A stretch of 64,000 bases of DNA from Vibrio mytili (GTDB taxonomy: Bacteria; Pseudomonadota; Gammaproteobacteria; Enterobacterales; Vibrionaceae). Under the pieces are notes generated by a model, which searched no databases, was not told the DNA's origin, and saw only the letters and a program-made list of their open reading frames with translations. Of the stretch, positions 1 through 9,873 are shown piece by piece. The DNA lies in contig NZ_JXOK01000019.1 of the NCBI RefSeq assembly GCF_000830505.1, positions 1-64,000 of the forward strand. Reading direction: 5' to 3'. Positions within the stretch are counted from its first letter, which is position 1. Each line of letters starts with the position of its first letter. The position numbers were made by a program, and so were the translations under genes.

Positions 1-74
1 AGATTCGAACTCTCGATACGTTGCCGTATACACACTTTCCAGGCGTGCTCCTTCAGCCACTCGGACAACTCACC
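1..74 (-). tRNA. tRNA-Ser (anticodon GGA), 3' end cut by window edge
   Basis: On the minus strand the sequence starts GGTGAGTTGTCCGAGTGGCT and continues through an anticodon loop CTGGAAA (anticodon GGA), a long class II variable arm around GTATACGGCAACGTATC, and a T-loop GTTCGAATC at the very edge. The long variable arm and the sequence closely resemble E. coli tRNA-Ser(GGA), which reads UCC/UCU codons. The acceptor 3' strand and CCA lie outside the window, so the gene is partial here. Confidence 0.93.
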
Positions 75-153
75 GAATCAAATTGTGGTTAGCATCATTG
101 GCTAACGAGGCGCTAATTTAATGATTATGCGCCCTGTGGTCAAGGCTAAACAT

Positions 154-214
154 AAAAAAAAGCCCTGTTTTTCTGTTGTTTGCTCACTAAGTAACTAAAT
201 TGAACAAAACAGGG
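154..214 (-). terminator. Rho-independent terminator of alaE
   Basis: Read on the minus strand, arms CCCTGTTTT (206-214) and AAAACAGGG (163-171) form a stem with a loop of about 34 nt, followed by C and eight T. It sits a few bases after the alaE stop codon. Confidence 0.7.
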
Positions 215-218
215 TCAA

Positions 219-668
219 TTATGCCCCTTGGTAATAACCCGGAACACGGAACCAACGGCGACACATGTCTAGGAAGTAACCATATAAAACGCCCATCCCA
301 CACGATACGACTGCGTTACTCGCAACCGCAGTGATGATTTGGTCAGTTGATGCGCCGACGGCCAGCAAAATGCCTGCGTAAACGGGTGATTGGAAAAGCA
401 CGTAAGCCAATAAGTCAGAGACATTCTTCATAAACGAAGAAGATGAAACTTTATTACCTTGACGCAGGACCCAGTCGCGGAACAGGCCGTAAGGAAAGGC
501 GATAGCAATATTCACGGGGATCGATAAAGTTCGCGACGCCAGAGACTGCTCAAACGTCATTCCAGAAACGACGATCTCGATGATCATGCCAGTAACAAAA
601 CAAAACACTACCATAGCAAACGTATCCGCTGCGGCATTACGAATACAAAACGGTCCGCGAGACTTCAT
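219..668 (-). CDS. alaE: L-alanine exporter AlaE
   Basis: Inner-membrane exporter of the AlaE family, which in E. coli relieves toxic build-up of L-alanine from peptides. The protein matches E. coli AlaE along its whole length: the blocks [28 protein letters not shown] and [10 protein letters not shown], and the C-terminal GYFLDMCRR. It is 149 aa from this start, the same length as the E. coli protein, with about four hydrophobic helices. I chose the ATG at 666-668 because GGAGAGCAG precedes it and it gives the family length; the frame stays open another 24 codons upstream without homology. It stands alone between tRNA-Ser and a divergent UPF0149 gene, and has its own terminator. Confidence 0.93.
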   Translation of the reverse strand: MKSRGPFCIRNAAADTFAMVVFCFVTGMIIEIVVSGMTFEQSLASRTLSIPVNIAIAFPYGLFRDWVLRQGNKVSSSSFMKNVSDLLAYVLFQSPVYAGILLAVGASTDQIITAVASNAVVSCGMGVLYGYFLDMCRRWFRVPGYYQGA

Positions 669-1195
669 TGACTGCTCTCCAACATCAAACACCACGGTTA
701 ATAAATAATTAAATACGTTCAACTGGACTATGGAATACAACCAGTTAATGTCGCTATTAGAACATATTTTATATAGTTTAATATTTCATTTTTAAATTAA
801 GAGTGTAAATTAACCACTACTTTTTAAAATAAAACTAGTGAAATTCACCTATTAGTCAGAATTCGTCCTTTTATTCGTCTAAACTTGTTGATATTACCGG
901 AAGTTTCTTACTTTTTAGACAGTTACAAAATAAGCAACACCAGAAAAGCAGAAGAATATTTGGATATGCAAATGAACAATTAGAGGTTTATGCTAGTAAC
1001 ACCCTAAAATTCGGACTAATAGAAAATGCATAGTTATGCAGTCACTATCTAGCACCGCACTGAATAAGGGGAGTCTGCGTTATAAACCAATAGAGATTGC
1101 GTAAATGAATGCTGATTTATGGCTTTATATAAAAAAGGCGCACAAGTAACACTGTGATTTGAGAATCATTCCCTAATGCTGATTATTCCCGTAAG
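669..1195. other. Intergenic region between divergent alaE and UPF0149 gene
   Basis: About 530 AT-rich bases that must hold the promoters of alaE (leftward) and the UPF0149 gene (rightward). I found no open frame of credible composition, no tRNA-like fold and no clear terminator. Confidence 0.5.
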
Positions 1196-1804
1196 ATGGG
1201 CGCCGAACCACCCATCAACAATTGGTATTCTATTTTGAAACTACAAGACATTCTTTCTCTTCCAGAACTTGACGGAAAACTACTCAATTTAGCGAAAACT
1301 CAAGGCTTTGTAACGGCAATGGCGTCTGCGCCAAATGTTTTAATGCCTCAAGAATGGTTACCTTTCCTTTGGGGTGGTGAAGAGACAGCACCTTTTACCG
1401 ATGGTGAGCAATTAGAACTTTATATTGATGAAATCGTGAAGATGTGGAACCAAACGCGACCAGACCTCATCAAAGGTACTTGGGAATGGCCGGTCGGCTG
1501 TGCGTTAGATGAACAAGATATCGTGACAACGGCAACTCGTGATTTTAGTGAGGGAGTACTACAAGGCTGGCAACTGGCACGTGATGATTGGGAAACCTTG
1601 ATGCCTGAAGACAGCGAAGACAGCGCTTTACTGGGTGGCGTGTTGCTTTCTCTTACGATGCTCTACGATCCAGAAACCACTATCGAGACGCTGGCAGAAC
1701 AAGGTATTGAAGGGCTTGAGCAGTTTGAAGAAATCTTTAATGCGATGCCTATGATGCTGTGTGTTTTGACTCAGCGCGGTATTACGCTAGCTGAAGAGCA
1801 GTAA
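1196..1804 (+). CDS. YecA/UPF0149 family protein
   Basis: A 202-aa acidic, soluble protein with no signal peptide and no membrane segment. The pattern LSLPELDGKLLNLAKTQGF near residue 20, then P-x-EWLPFLWGG and a repeated helical, Asp/Glu-rich body, fits the UPF0149 (YgfB/YecA-like) family. That family is all-helical; many members carry a C-terminal SEC-C zinc motif, which is absent here (no Cys cluster after residue 190). Molecular function is not settled. The ATG at 1196 has no convincing Shine-Dalgarno, but the frame is closed by a stop a few codons upstream, so no other ATG is available. It is monocistronic and convergent with the K+ channel gene. Confidence 0.7.
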   Translation: MGAEPPINNWYSILKLQDILSLPELDGKLLNLAKTQGFVTAMASAPNVLMPQEWLPFLWGGEETAPFTDGEQLELYIDEIVKMWNQTRPDLIKGTWEWPVGCALDEQDIVTTATRDFSEGVLQGWQLARDDWETLMPEDSEDSALLGGVLLSLTMLYDPETTIETLAEQGIEGLEQFEEIFNAMPMMLCVLTQRGITLAEEQ

Positions 1805-1850
1805 TCTTCCCCTATCCTCTTTAGCTGAATAATTCCGTTGCTGAAAAACA

Positions 1851-1878
1851 AAGCTCTCCAACACCGGAGAGCTTTTTG
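1851..1878 (+). terminator. Terminator between convergent UPF0149 and K+ channel genes
   Basis: Arms AAGCTCTCC (1851-1859) and GGAGAGCTT (1866-1874) with loop AACACC, followed by T residues. The A-rich stretch on the other side means it may also work on the minus strand for the converging gene. Confidence 0.85.
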
Positions 1879-1937
1879 ATCGTACTTTATCTCGAGTTTA
1901 TGGCAAGAAAACTAACCTAAGACCGCTCACCAATGCC

Positions 1938-2984
1938 TTAACCCTGCACTTTATTGAGTTCATCCCAAGCAAAACCTTCCACTCGCTCGTCCGCGATATA
2001 AAACAGTTTGGTGTTAGGTGGGACAACTGCGTTTAAGTCCGGGTTCAGTTCAATACCATTGCCAAAATCAAACGCGATCAAAGTGGCTTGATGATGTTTT
2101 TTTATGAAGCCGAATATGTGCTCGACCTTAGTGGTTGGCTGATTACTTGGATAGACGACCGAATACTGAGTCATACCACGTGTCGATGCCAATAACTCTT
2201 GGTGCAACGCGCTCGAACCAGGGTCTACTGCCGCTTTGGCTAGCATCTCGGCCCCCACTGCGGGTATACATTCTGCTTTTGGACAATGCTGACTTAATAG
2301 GCGGCCTAACGCTTCATCCTTAAAGTAAGCGAGCAAATGGGCATTGGGGTTGACAGAAGCGCAATAGAGAGAAGCAGACAAGGTAATATCGTCGGATAGG
2401 TTATCGACAATGATACAGCTTGCGCCTGTGATGTTGGCGTTTTTCATCTCTTGTGCATCGGTGTAACTGGTTACTCTCACAAAATGAATCTCACCAGGTA
2501 AAGGGTTTTCTATATCGGATCGGCTGCAGAGCACAATTGGGCGTTTACCAGCTTCTTCATGTTGCAGCATCCTTATCAAGTTCATGGTTCGTTGGCCATT
2601 CCAGCCCAATAAAACTATATGATTTTCCACCCGTATTCTCCGTTTACCTAAAATGCCCGCTCGCCAATAATCAATCGCTGTTCCTGCTACCCGCCCTAAC
2701 AAAGCCGCAAATAAACTTAACCCGCCCGGAATGACAAACAATACCACGACCCATTTACCCAAGTCGGTCACAGGTGAATGATCGCCATACCCAACCGTGC
2801 TTGCCGTTACCATGAGGTAGTAGATAAAACTGGAAAAGTTCTCAGTGAGCTCGTTTTCTCCTGCCAGGGTGAGTAGCCCCCAAGACAGGGTGATGTACAA
2901 CACGCTAATAATGAGCAAGTTACGATTGCTCAATTTAAACAGGTGCGAATTGAGCCACTTTTTTACTACCAGCCATACAGCCAT
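1938..2984 (-). CDS. Potassium channel protein with RCK/TrkA-N domain
   Basis: Inner-membrane K+ channel of the Kch/MthK type. From this start it has 348 aa: two transmembrane helices (about residues 22-42 and 74-96) flanking the pore loop, with selectivity filter TVGYGD, then a cytoplasmic TrkA-N (RCK) domain that begins at HIVLLGWNGQR, a Rossmann-like nucleotide or ligand-binding fold. A second regulatory region follows. The frame extends 21 codons further upstream, but that stretch overlaps the terminator of nadA. I therefore take the internal ATG at 2982-2984, preceded by AAGGAATGGAAACGA. Related channels set membrane potential or K+ leak; the physiological role here is not shown. Confidence 0.82.
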   Translation of the reverse strand: MAVWLVVKKWLNSHLFKLSNRNLLIISVLYITLSWGLLTLAGENELTENFSSFIYYLMVTASTVGYGDHSPVTDLGKWVVVLFVIPGGLSLFAALLGRVAGTAIDYWRAGILGKRRIRVENHIVLLGWNGQRTMNLIRMLQHEEAGKRPIVLCSRSDIENPLPGEIHFVRVTSYTDAQEMKNANITGASCIIVDNLSDDITLSASLYCASVNPNAHLLAYFKDEALGRLLSQHCPKAECIPAVGAEMLAKAAVDPGSSALHQELLASTRGMTQYSVVYPSNQPTTKVEHIFGFIKKHHQATLIAFDFGNGIELNPDLNAVVPPNTKLFYIADERVEGFAWDELNKVQG

Positions 2985-3047
2985 TCGTTTCCATTCCTTA
3001 GCTTTGTTTGTTGACGTTAATTGTAATCTATTGATTCTAAGAAACAA

Positions 3048-3079
3048 AAAAACCAGCCGATTATGACTGGTTTTTGAGA
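3048..3079 (-). terminator. Rho-independent terminator of nadA
   Basis: On the minus strand AAAACCAGTC and GGCTGGTTTTTTTG form a stem with a T-run, just after the nadA stop and before the start of the K+ channel gene. Confidence 0.8.
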
Positions 3080-3112
3080 TTGTATCTGCTGTTTTGAGAT
3101 AGCGTCGCTGTT

Positions 3113-4174
3113 TTATGCGTTGCCTTTGACTTGCAGATTAAGCTGCTCGGCAAAGTCTAACATGCGATTGAGCGGGATAAGCGATTTCACACGTAATGCT
3201 TCGTCAACGAAGATTTCGTGCTCTTCTCCGCCTTCGCTCAAGGCTTTTTCGATTGCTTTAAGGCCATTCATCGCCATCCAAGGGCAATGCGCACAGCTGC
3301 GGCATGTTGCGCCCGCACCTGCGGTTGGCGCCTCGATCAACTCTTTCTCTGGAACAAGTTGTTGCATCTTGAAGAAGATACCTTTGTCGGTTGCAACAAT
3401 CATTTGCTTATGTGGGAGCGCTTTCGCTGCTTTGATTAGCTGACTGGTTGAACCAACCGCATCCGCTAACTCAACAACGCTCGCAGGAGACTCGGGGTGA
3501 ACAAGAACCGCAGCGTCAGGATAAACGCTCTTCATTTTACGCAATGCGTCAGCAGAGAATTCATCGTGCACCACGCATTCACCTTGCCATAACAGCATAT
3601 CTGCGCCTGTTTTGTTCGCAATGTAAGAGCCAAGGTGACGATCAGGACCCCAGATGATAGGTTTATCTTCTGAATCTAGGTGCTCAACGATTTCTAGTGC
3701 GATACTCGATGTAACGACCCAATCCGCACGCGCTTTAACCGCAGCCGAGGTGTTGGCATAAACGACGACGGTATGGTCAGGATGCGCATCGCAGAACTCA
3801 CTAAATTTGTCAGCGGGACAACCTAGATCCAGCGAGCACTCCGCTTCCAATGTTGGCATCAGAATGCGTTTTTCTGGAGTCAGAATCTTCGCGGATTCTC
3901 CCATGAAACGCACACCACCGATAATCAGGGTGCTGGCTGGATGACGATTACCAAACTTCGCCATTTCTAGTGAATCACCCACGAACCCGCCGGTTTCTTC
4001 CGCCAAAGCCTGAATTTCAGGGTCGGTATAGTAGTGCGCGATCAGTACCGCGTCTTTTTCTTTGAGCAGTGCTTTGATGCGCTCAATATAAGACGCTTTT
4101 TCATCTGCGCTTAACGGAACAGGTTTCGGAGGGAATGGGTAAACAGTGTCGATTTTATCTAGTATGTGGCTCAT
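3113..4174 (-). CDS. nadA: Quinolinate synthase A
   Basis: Condenses iminoaspartate with dihydroxyacetone phosphate to quinolinate in de novo NAD synthesis; a cytosolic 4Fe-4S enzyme. The 353-aa protein aligns over its length with E. coli NadA (347 aa): [12 protein letters not shown] at the N terminus, [11 protein letters not shown], the first cluster cysteine in [27 protein letters not shown], and the C-terminal [16 protein letters not shown] carrying further Cys residues. I chose the ATG at 4172-4174; a TTG 18 nt upstream is also open but has a ribosome site only 1-2 nt away. nadA is monocistronic here, with terminator-like structures on both sides. Confidence 0.96.
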   Translation of the reverse strand: MSHILDKIDTVYPFPPKPVPLSADEKASYIERIKALLKEKDAVLIAHYYTDPEIQALAEETGGFVGDSLEMAKFGNRHPASTLIIGGVRFMGESAKILTPEKRILMPTLEAECSLDLGCPADKFSEFCDAHPDHTVVVYANTSAAVKARADWVVTSSIALEIVEHLDSEDKPIIWGPDRHLGSYIANKTGADMLLWQGECVVHDEFSADALRKMKSVYPDAAVLVHPESPASVVELADAVGSTSQLIKAAKALPHKQMIVATDKGIFFKMQQLVPEKELIEAPTAGAGATCRSCAHCPWMAMNGLKAIEKALSEGGEEHEIFVDEALRVKSLIPLNRMLDFAEQLNLQVKGNA

Positions 4175-4350
4175 TGCTCTTGCTCTACGCAACTTCCTTT
4201 AATCCGAGTATTGTAACCTCGTTAAATTTTAAAAACCAATATCTATACCCAAATAACCTAAAGCCCGTGATATCAGGAGCGATAGGCAATTGTTAACCAA
4301 CGATTTAATTGATGACGAAAGGAAAGAAGAAGCGTTGAAGCTAAAAAGAA

Positions 4351-4374
4351 AAAGGAGCCAAAGGCCCCTTTTCA
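4351..4374 (-). terminator. Terminator at the end of the tol-pal operon
   Basis: On the minus strand AAGGGGCC-TTT-GGCTCCTT is followed by T-rich sequence, directly downstream of the cpoB stop codon. Confidence 0.8.
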
Positions 4375-4395
4375 AAAGTCATATCGTCAAGCGTG

Positions 4396-5148
4396 TTATT
4401 GAAGCTTAGAACCCGCCAATTTAGCAGACGAACTATTTGGATATTCATCAACCACTTGCTGATAGTATTTAGTCGCTTGTTTCGCGTTGTTGTTACGCTC
4501 GGCAATATCGCCCAACTTAACCAAGGCGTCAGCACGTTTGTTGGAGTCTTTGTAAGACACCACCGCTGCAAAGCTCTTCGCTGCTTCTTTATCCTGCTTC
4601 TTAGCAAAGTACAGTTGACCTAGCCAGTAGTGTGAATTGGCAGAATACGTGGAGTCTGGGTAATCTTTTTGGAACTGCTGGAAAGCAGCAATTGCCCCCG
4701 CGTAATCGCGCTTTTTAAGAATAAGATCGACCGCATCTTGGTAAGCAGTTTGTTCATCCGCATTAGAAGTGTACTTACCTTCTGGTGCTTCTGGTTGCGC
4801 CTCTTCTACAGCAGGTTTGGCTGTTTTAGCTTCGCTGCGCATACGATCAAGTTCGACAAATAATTCACGCTGACGCGTCATCATTTGTTTCATTTCGTAG
4901 TTGCTGCGTTCCAATTTACCGCGCAAGTCATTAATCTCTTGCGACATTTGGTCGATTTGCTCCTGCATACGAAGCTGGACATGATTACGGCTTTGTAACA
5001 AGCGCTCTAAGCGTTGTACGTCGCTTTCAGATGCGCTGCGACTTGATGTGCTGCTGAGATCGGATACTGGAGCTGGTGCAGCGAACGAAAGGCTCGCTGC
5101 ACTTGCCAGTAACGCAAGCGTAACAGCACGCTTGGTGTTACTGAACAT
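4396..5148 (-). CDS. cpoB: Cell division coordinator CpoB (YbgF)
   Basis: Periplasmic protein that links Tol-Pal driven outer-membrane constriction with PBP1B/LpoB peptidoglycan synthesis in E. coli. It has 250 aa: a signal peptide ending near SLSFAAPAP, an N-terminal coiled coil (about residues 35-110, the trimerisation region) with repeated Q/E/R heptads, and a C-terminal TPR domain from about 125 (YQDAVDLILKKRDYAGAIAAFQQF, SHYWLGQLYFAKK, LGDIAERNNNAKQATKYYQQV). It is the last gene of ybgC-tolQRAB-pal-cpoB, 15 bp after pal, and is closed by a terminator. Confidence 0.94.
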   Translation of the reverse strand: MFSNTKRAVTLALLASAASLSFAAPAPVSDLSSTSSRSASESDVQRLERLLQSRNHVQLRMQEQIDQMSQEINDLRGKLERSNYEMKQMMTRQRELFVELDRMRSEAKTAKPAVEEAQPEAPEGKYTSNADEQTAYQDAVDLILKKRDYAGAIAAFQQFQKDYPDSTYSANSHYWLGQLYFAKKQDKEAAKSFAAVVSYKDSNKRADALVKLGDIAERNNNAKQATKYYQQVVDEYPNSSSAKLAGSKLQ

Positions 5149-5163
5149 GAGGTTTACCTCGAA

Positions 5164-5691
5164 TTAGTATGCTAGAACCGCACGACGGTTTTTCGCGTAG
5201 ACGTCGTCAGATTGGCCTAGAACAAGTGGTTTTTCTTCACCGTAACTAACGATTGAGATTTGGTCAGCCTGTACACCCAACGCTTGTAGGTAGTTAGAAA
5301 CCGCTTGTGCACGGCGTTCACCAAGTGCGATGTTGTACTCTGGCGTACCACGCTCGTCCGCGTGTCCCTCGATAGTTACGCTAAATGCTGGGTTCTTAGT
5401 TAAGTAAGCAGCATGAGCGGCTAGCATTTCTTCGTAGTCACCTGCAATTGTGGAGTTATCAAATGCGAAGTAAATAGTATTGGTTTCACGAAGAGCTTGC
5501 TCTTTAAGCTCTTGCTCTGTCATTTGATCTTGTTGATCAATTGTACTTGCTACCGTTGACTCAACGTAAGCGCCATCGTTCGTTTCAGTAGAACCAGCAC
5601 CAGACGCTGCATCATCGCTCGAACTACATGCAGTCATTGCCATTACAGGCAGTGCAATCATTAGCCCTTTCAGAACCTTGTTCAGTTGCAT
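5164..5691 (-). CDS. pal: Peptidoglycan-associated lipoprotein Pal
   Basis: Outer-membrane lipoprotein of the Tol-Pal complex. The first 22 residues are a lipoprotein signal with lipobox MTAC (Cys22), then a short Ser/Thr/Asp-rich linker, then an OmpA-like peptidoglycan-binding domain from about residue 65 with [25 protein letters not shown] and [13 protein letters not shown]. The length is 175 aa, close to the V. cholerae and E. coli proteins. I chose the ATG at 5689-5691, preceded by AAGGAAAATAAA; the frame runs five codons further upstream without family support. It lies between tolB and cpoB in the operon. Confidence 0.96.
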   Translation of the reverse strand: MQLNKVLKGLMIALPVMAMTACSSSDDAASGAGSTETNDGAYVESTVASTIDQQDQMTEQELKEQALRETNTIYFAFDNSTIAGDYEEMLAAHAAYLTKNPAFSVTIEGHADERGTPEYNIALGERRAQAVSNYLQALGVQADQISIVSYGEEKPLVLGQSDDVYAKNRRAVLAY

Positions 5692-5721
5692 TTTATTTTC
5701 CTTCATTAATCAAATTTATAA

Positions 5722-7074
5722 CTACAAAAACGGTGACCAAGCAGGCGCTCTTACTCGCCCGTTTGTTGCCGGTAATCTAGCTTTAAATCGTCCATCAATT
5801 GACACCATCGATAGTACGTTTTTCTTGTTGTACATGGAGCTATAGATAACCATACCGCCATTTGGGGCTATACTTGGTGATTCATCAAGTAGGGTATTTG
5901 TTAACACCTGTAGCGCCCCTGTTTCCAAGTCTTGCTTGGCGAGGTGAAAACCTGCATCACTGCGATTCACCATGACCAGGAATCGGCCATCTGGAGTGAC
6001 TTGCGCACTCAAATTTTGACTGCCTTGCCAAGTCAAGCGAGTGGTTTCACCGTCGCCCAAATTTACTCGATAAATCTGTGGGTTACCACCCCTATCAGAG
6101 GTAAATGCCAGTGATTTACCATCTGGGTACCAAGATGGCTCAGTGTTATTTGATCTGCCACGCGTAATCTGAGTAAGCTGTTTGGTTTTTAGATCAAACG
6201 TGTAAACCTGCAACGATCCGGTTTTAGACAACACCAACGCTAACTTACTGCCATCAGGCGAGAAAACTGGCGCCCCGTTATGACGAGGGAAAGCGGTGAT
6301 TTTTTCTCGTTTACCGGTATAGATGTTAATTGTATGAATTTCGGAGTTTTGATTCTCAAAGGTTACATACGCTAAGGTTTGACCATCTGGTGACCAAGAA
6401 GGTGACATTAGTGGCTGTCGAGAACGCAGCACCAATTGCTCATCATGACCATCGTAATCTGCGACACGTAACTGGTACGGGAAACGGTCTTGTTCGTTCA
6501 CCACGACGTACGCAATTCTTGTCATGAACGCGCCGCGATCACCTGTCAATTCTTGATAAACAAGATCGGAAATCCGATGCGCGTAGTGACGCATACGCGG
6601 TGCACGTACTGTAGCAACCTTGTTGAATAACACATGATCTTTCGAAACAACAACCTGACCATCACTGCCCAAGCCTTGACTCTGACCTGCGGTAAGCTGA
6701 CCACGTACAACATCAATCAGTTGGTAGTTCACCACATAATCATTTTGGTCGTTTTTAGTCACGGTTCCGGTTAGCAACGCATCCACACCTAAATTCGTCC
6801 AAGCGTCAAAATTAACTTCAGACTCATTAAATGGCGTTTGTGGCATCTTACTCGTCGGCACAGGGCTGAATTTACCACTGCGTTGCAAATCAGAGGCAAT
6901 AACCGCCGAAATATCCGTAGGAAGCGGTTTCGTCCCTTCCCATTTAAACGGAACAACAGCAATAGGTCGTGCTGACTCAATACCATCGGTAATCACCAGC
7001 TCTAATGCAGCATGGGCTACATTCGTTACACTGCCGAGCAGTACAAACATTCCTAGTAAAAGGCGTCTAATCAC
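5722..7074 (-). CDS. tolB: Tol-Pal system beta-propeller protein TolB
   Basis: Periplasmic protein that binds Pal and is released from it by TolA pulling. It is 450 aa long with a cleavable signal peptide (about 22 residues, ending VAHA), an N-terminal alpha/beta domain (about 25-160), and a six-bladed beta-propeller marked by repeated S-W/F-S-P-D-G blades: [47 protein letters not shown] at the C terminus. It lies between tolA (12 bp) and pal (30 bp). Confidence 0.97.
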   Translation of the reverse strand: MIRRLLLGMFVLLGSVTNVAHAALELVITDGIESARPIAVVPFKWEGTKPLPTDISAVIASDLQRSGKFSPVPTSKMPQTPFNESEVNFDAWTNLGVDALLTGTVTKNDQNDYVVNYQLIDVVRGQLTAGQSQGLGSDGQVVVSKDHVLFNKVATVRAPRMRHYAHRISDLVYQELTGDRGAFMTRIAYVVVNEQDRFPYQLRVADYDGHDEQLVLRSRQPLMSPSWSPDGQTLAYVTFENQNSEIHTINIYTGKREKITAFPRHNGAPVFSPDGSKLALVLSKTGSLQVYTFDLKTKQLTQITRGRSNNTEPSWYPDGKSLAFTSDRGGNPQIYRVNLGDGETTRLTWQGSQNLSAQVTPDGRFLVMVNRSDAGFHLAKQDLETGALQVLTNTLLDESPSIAPNGGMVIYSSMYNKKNVLSMVSIDGRFKARLPATNGRVRAPAWSPFL

Positions 7075-7086
7075 GTTTTATTCCTT

Positions 7087-8112
7087 TTAGTCCAAAGCAA
7101 CCGTTAAGTTGATGTCTTTTAATTTCTCATTGACTGCAGCTTCTGACGATTTCGGGAAGGTCCCTACTTGAGTAATCGCACTTTTCGCCGCAGCACATAC
7201 TCGCGAGTCCCCACCAAGCACAGTAACACCAGCGACCATCATGTCGGTTCCAGTAGGAATCAGTTTGATGTTCACTCTACACTCCTTTCCCAGCAAGTAG
7301 TCATCCTTAATCAACTTTTGCTGGATATTCTGCTTGTATATGGACGACATACGACCGAGCTCACTGTCAATATATTGATTACGAGCCGCAGAGTTTTGCG
7401 CCGCTTCTGTCTCTAACCCAGAAAAGATGTCGTCGAGTGCCGCTTCCTGCGCTTTACGTTCTTTTTCAGCTCGTTCAGCGGCTTCTTTCGCTTTACGTTC
7501 GCGTTCTGCTGCCTCCTTGGCCGCTTTTTCTTTCGCGATACGTTCTTGTTCTGCTTTGGCAGCCGCTTCTTTTTCACGACGCGCTTTTTCTTCCGCCTCT
7601 TTTGCAGCTTGTTCACGAGCTAAACGCGCTTGCTCCGCTTTACGCACGGCCTCTTCTTTGGCCTTACGTTCTTCTTCAAGCTTAGCAGCTCGCGCTTTTT
7701 CTTTGCGAACGCGCTCTTCTTCCGCTTTGCGCTCTTGCTCTTTTTGCTTACGCGCAATTTCTGCTTCTCGAGCGGCTTTTGCATCCTTCGCTTGTTGCTC
7801 TTTCAACTTGCGAATTTGTTCTTCTTCAGCTTTGCGGTTTTTCTCTAGCTGTTCAGCTTCACGTCTGAGCTTATCAAGACGATCTTGCTCTTTTTTTGCA
7901 GCCCGCTCTCGCTGTTGGCGGATTTCGTTCGCCTGCTTCTTTACCAGATTCGGATCAATTACCACCGCCTGGACCATCTGTCCGCTTGGTTCAGGCTCTG
8001 ACATATTGAAGTCTGTCCCCCAAAGCAGGGCAGCAACAAGAACCGCGTGCAAACCCACCGATATCGCTATCGGTTTGGCGTATTGGTTGGATTTCTTCTT
8101 TTTCTCTTTCAT
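7087..8112 (-). CDS. tolA: Cell envelope integrity protein TolA
   Basis: Inner-membrane protein that transmits proton-motive-force energy from TolQR to TolB/Pal across the periplasm. It is 341 aa long: a short cytoplasmic Lys-rich stretch, one transmembrane helix (about residues 14-33), a very long Ala/Lys/Glu coiled-coil helix (about 60-225; repeats of KAEEERKAKEE type), and a globular C-terminal domain with YLLGKECRVNIKL. The coiled coil gives long open frames on the other strand rich in Ser/Ala/Phe; those are shadows. It follows tolR by 13 bp. Confidence 0.96.
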   Translation of the reverse strand: MKEKKKKSNQYAKPIAISVGLHAVLVAALLWGTDFNMSEPEPSGQMVQAVVIDPNLVKKQANEIRQQRERAAKKEQDRLDKLRREAEQLEKNRKAEEEQIRKLKEQQAKDAKAAREAEIARKQKEQERKAEEERVRKEKARAAKLEEERKAKEEAVRKAEQARLAREQAAKEAEEKARREKEAAAKAEQERIAKEKAAKEAAERERKAKEAAERAEKERKAQEAALDDIFSGLETEAAQNSAARNQYIDSELGRMSSIYKQNIQQKLIKDDYLLGKECRVNIKLIPTGTDMMVAGVTVLGGDSRVCAAAKSAITQVGTFPKSSEAAVNEKLKDINLTVALD

Positions 8113-8125
8113 AGATATATGATGT

Positions 8126-8569
8126 CTATTCCCTGATATCGGTCATTAAACCCACTTTAGGGATGCCAGCACGGCTTAATTCATCCAGTAGCAGGACGAT
8201 GTCCGCGTATGGCGTTGCAGCATCTCCCCCCACCGCAACTGGTGAATCCGGTTTGATGGAACGTTCTGCTTTCACTCGGACGATCACGTCTTGCAAAGAA
8301 AGACCACGTTGCACTTCTTCGTCGTTCACGCTCAATCCCAAATTACCATCACGATCCACTTCGATAATGATAAAGCTGCTGTCGCTTTCACCCGCTAGCT
8401 CTTGCATGGATTCAGCCGTAGACGTTTTTGGTAGATCGACGTCTACGCCTTGCGTTACAAAAGGTGCTGTTGCCATAAAAATGATCAGCAGTACTAACAT
8501 CACGTCGATATACGGGACGACGTTAATCTCTGCGGTCATTTTGCGCTTTTTAGGTTGATAACCCGCCAT
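8126..8569 (-). CDS. tolR: Tol-Pal protein TolR
   Basis: ExbD/TolR-family stator subunit of the TolQR proton channel. It is 147 aa long with a short cytoplasmic N terminus, a single transmembrane helix in INVVPYIDVMLVLLIIFMAT carrying the essential proton-path Asp (PYIDVMLVL), and a periplasmic domain. It starts 3 bp after the tolQ stop, consistent with coupled translation. Confidence 0.96.
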   Translation of the reverse strand: MAGYQPKKRKMTAEINVVPYIDVMLVLLIIFMATAPFVTQGVDVDLPKTSTAESMQELAGESDSSFIIIEVDRDGNLGLSVNDEEVQRGLSLQDVIVRVKAERSIKPDSPVAVGGDAATPYADIVLLLDELSRAGIPKVGLMTDIRE

Positions 8570-8572
8570 GCT

Positions 8573-9271
8573 TTATTCCTTATCCGCTATGTCTCGGCCT
8601 GCCATCGCTTGGCGGTGAAGGATGCTGTGGAATTCTTCAGAGAATGTGGCGTAAGTATGCTCAAGCTTACTGACTTTGTTGCTGAGGCGGTTGTATGCCA
8701 TTACCGCAGGGATAGCAGCAAAAAGGCCCATCGCCGTTGCGATAAGGGCTTCTGCAATACCCGGTGCAACCATAGATAATGTCGCTTGCTTCACTTCGCC
8801 CAAAGCGATGAACGCGTGCATAATACCCCAGACTGTACCAAACAGGCCGATGTAAGGGCTGATAGAACCGACTGTCGCCAAGAAAGGCAGACTGGTTTCT
8901 AATTCGTCAACTTCACGAGCGACCGAAACGCGCATTGCACGACCGGTACCTTCCATAATGTAAGCTGGCGAGTTAGCGTTACTTTTACGCAGGCGTGCAA
9001 ATTCCGTGAAACCAGAGTAAAAAATTTCTTCTGTCCCTGCGATTTCGTCTTTACGTACTTTCACCTTTTGGTACAACTGAGAAAGATCCGTACCTGACCA
9101 GAATTTATCTTCAAATGATTCAGCGTCTTTGGATGCTTTAGACAATACTTTACTGCGCTTGATGATCATCGCCCATGACGCGATCGACATGCCAAGTAGT
9201 GTCAACATCACCAGTTTTACCAACAGGCTGGCCTGAAGAAAAAGGTCTAAAATGGAAATATCAGCAGTCAC
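8573..9271 (-). CDS. tolQ: Tol-Pal protein TolQ
   Basis: MotA/TolQ/ExbB-family channel subunit energising the Tol-Pal system. It is 232 aa long with three transmembrane helices (about 15-38, 135-160, 168-192), including the conserved segments [20 protein letters not shown] and [20 protein letters not shown]. It starts at a GTG (9269-9271) that overlaps the end of ybgC by 11 bp. Confidence 0.96.
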   Translation of the reverse strand: MTADISILDLFLQASLLVKLVMLTLLGMSIASWAMIIKRSKVLSKASKDAESFEDKFWSGTDLSQLYQKVKVRKDEIAGTEEIFYSGFTEFARLRKSNANSPAYIMEGTGRAMRVSVAREVDELETSLPFLATVGSISPYIGLFGTVWGIMHAFIALGEVKQATLSMVAPGIAEALIATAMGLFAAIPAVMAYNRLSNKVSKLEHTYATFSEEFHSILHRQAMAGRDIADKE

Positions 9272-9680
9272 TGTTTGCTAGCTCCGAATTAATAAAAGTT
9301 GGAATGGCTATTGGTTTCATTTTCTTATTATCGATACATGCTACCTTAACAAGTGCCTTGCACAATAACACCCCTTCATCATTGACCAACTCCTGACAGA
9401 ATTGTAAAGAAGCACGTTTTTGCTCTGACACTCGGGTCAATACTGTCAACTGTTCGTCCAGCTTTGCGCCTTGTTTGAAATCGATATCCATGTGTCGGAC
9501 AACAAAGCCTATGTTTTGTTCCAACAACACGTGTTGCGAAATCCCTTTTGCACGCAGCATTTCAGTGCGCGCGCGCTCAAAGAATTTTAAATAATTTGAA
9601 TGATATACAACGCCGCCCGCGTCGGTGTCTTCATAGTACACGGTGATCGGCCAACGGAAGGAATTTGATGTGCCTTGCAA
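9261..9680 (-). CDS. ybgC: Tol-Pal system-associated acyl-CoA thioesterase
   Basis: Hotdog-fold thioesterase of the 4-hydroxybenzoyl-CoA thioesterase type, first gene of the tol-pal operon. The catalytic region [26 protein letters not shown] contains the nucleophile Asp in DTDAGG. The protein has 139 aa. The start is a TTG at 9678-9680 with no strong Shine-Dalgarno; no in-frame ATG exists nearby, and the alignment with other YbgC proteins begins within the first ten residues. In E. coli it acts on acyl-CoA or acyl-ACP and is not needed for Tol function. Confidence 0.92.
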   Translation of the reverse strand: MQGTSNSFRWPITVYYEDTDAGGVVYHSNYLKFFERARTEMLRAKGISQHVLLEQNIGFVVRHMDIDFKQGAKLDEQLTVLTRVSEQKRASLQFCQELVNDEGVLLCKALVKVACIDNKKMKPIAIPTFINSELANSDC

Positions 9681-9790
9681 GAGAATACCAATATGTTCAG
9701 TTTGTTAAGTTCGTCAGCCATTACTATAACTTAAGCAGTAATAATTGGTACTGAGTGAGCAGAATATTTTTGATTTTTGTAGAAAAAATT

Positions 9791-9818
9791 AAAGCCAGAC
9801 AAAATGTCTGGCTTTTAT
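9791..9818 (-). terminator. Terminator of the cydABX-ybgE operon
   Basis: Near-perfect hairpin AAAGCCAGACA / TGTCTGGCTTT with loop AAA and T/A-rich flanks both ways; on the minus strand it follows ybgE. Confidence 0.85.
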
Positions 9819-9873
9819 TTGATGACTTGACCGTCAACTCTCATTCATGTTGTTTCGTTGAGTAAGTTTCGCT

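Noticed and set aside
1155..1175. GAGAATCATTC resembling a Fur box
   Set aside because: Only a short central match to the Fur consensus; no iron gene nearby.
7427..8122. Long 231-aa plus-strand frame opposite tolA
   Set aside because: It is the shadow of the Ala/Lys/Glu coiled coil of tolA and is made of Ser/Ala/Phe low-complexity sequence.
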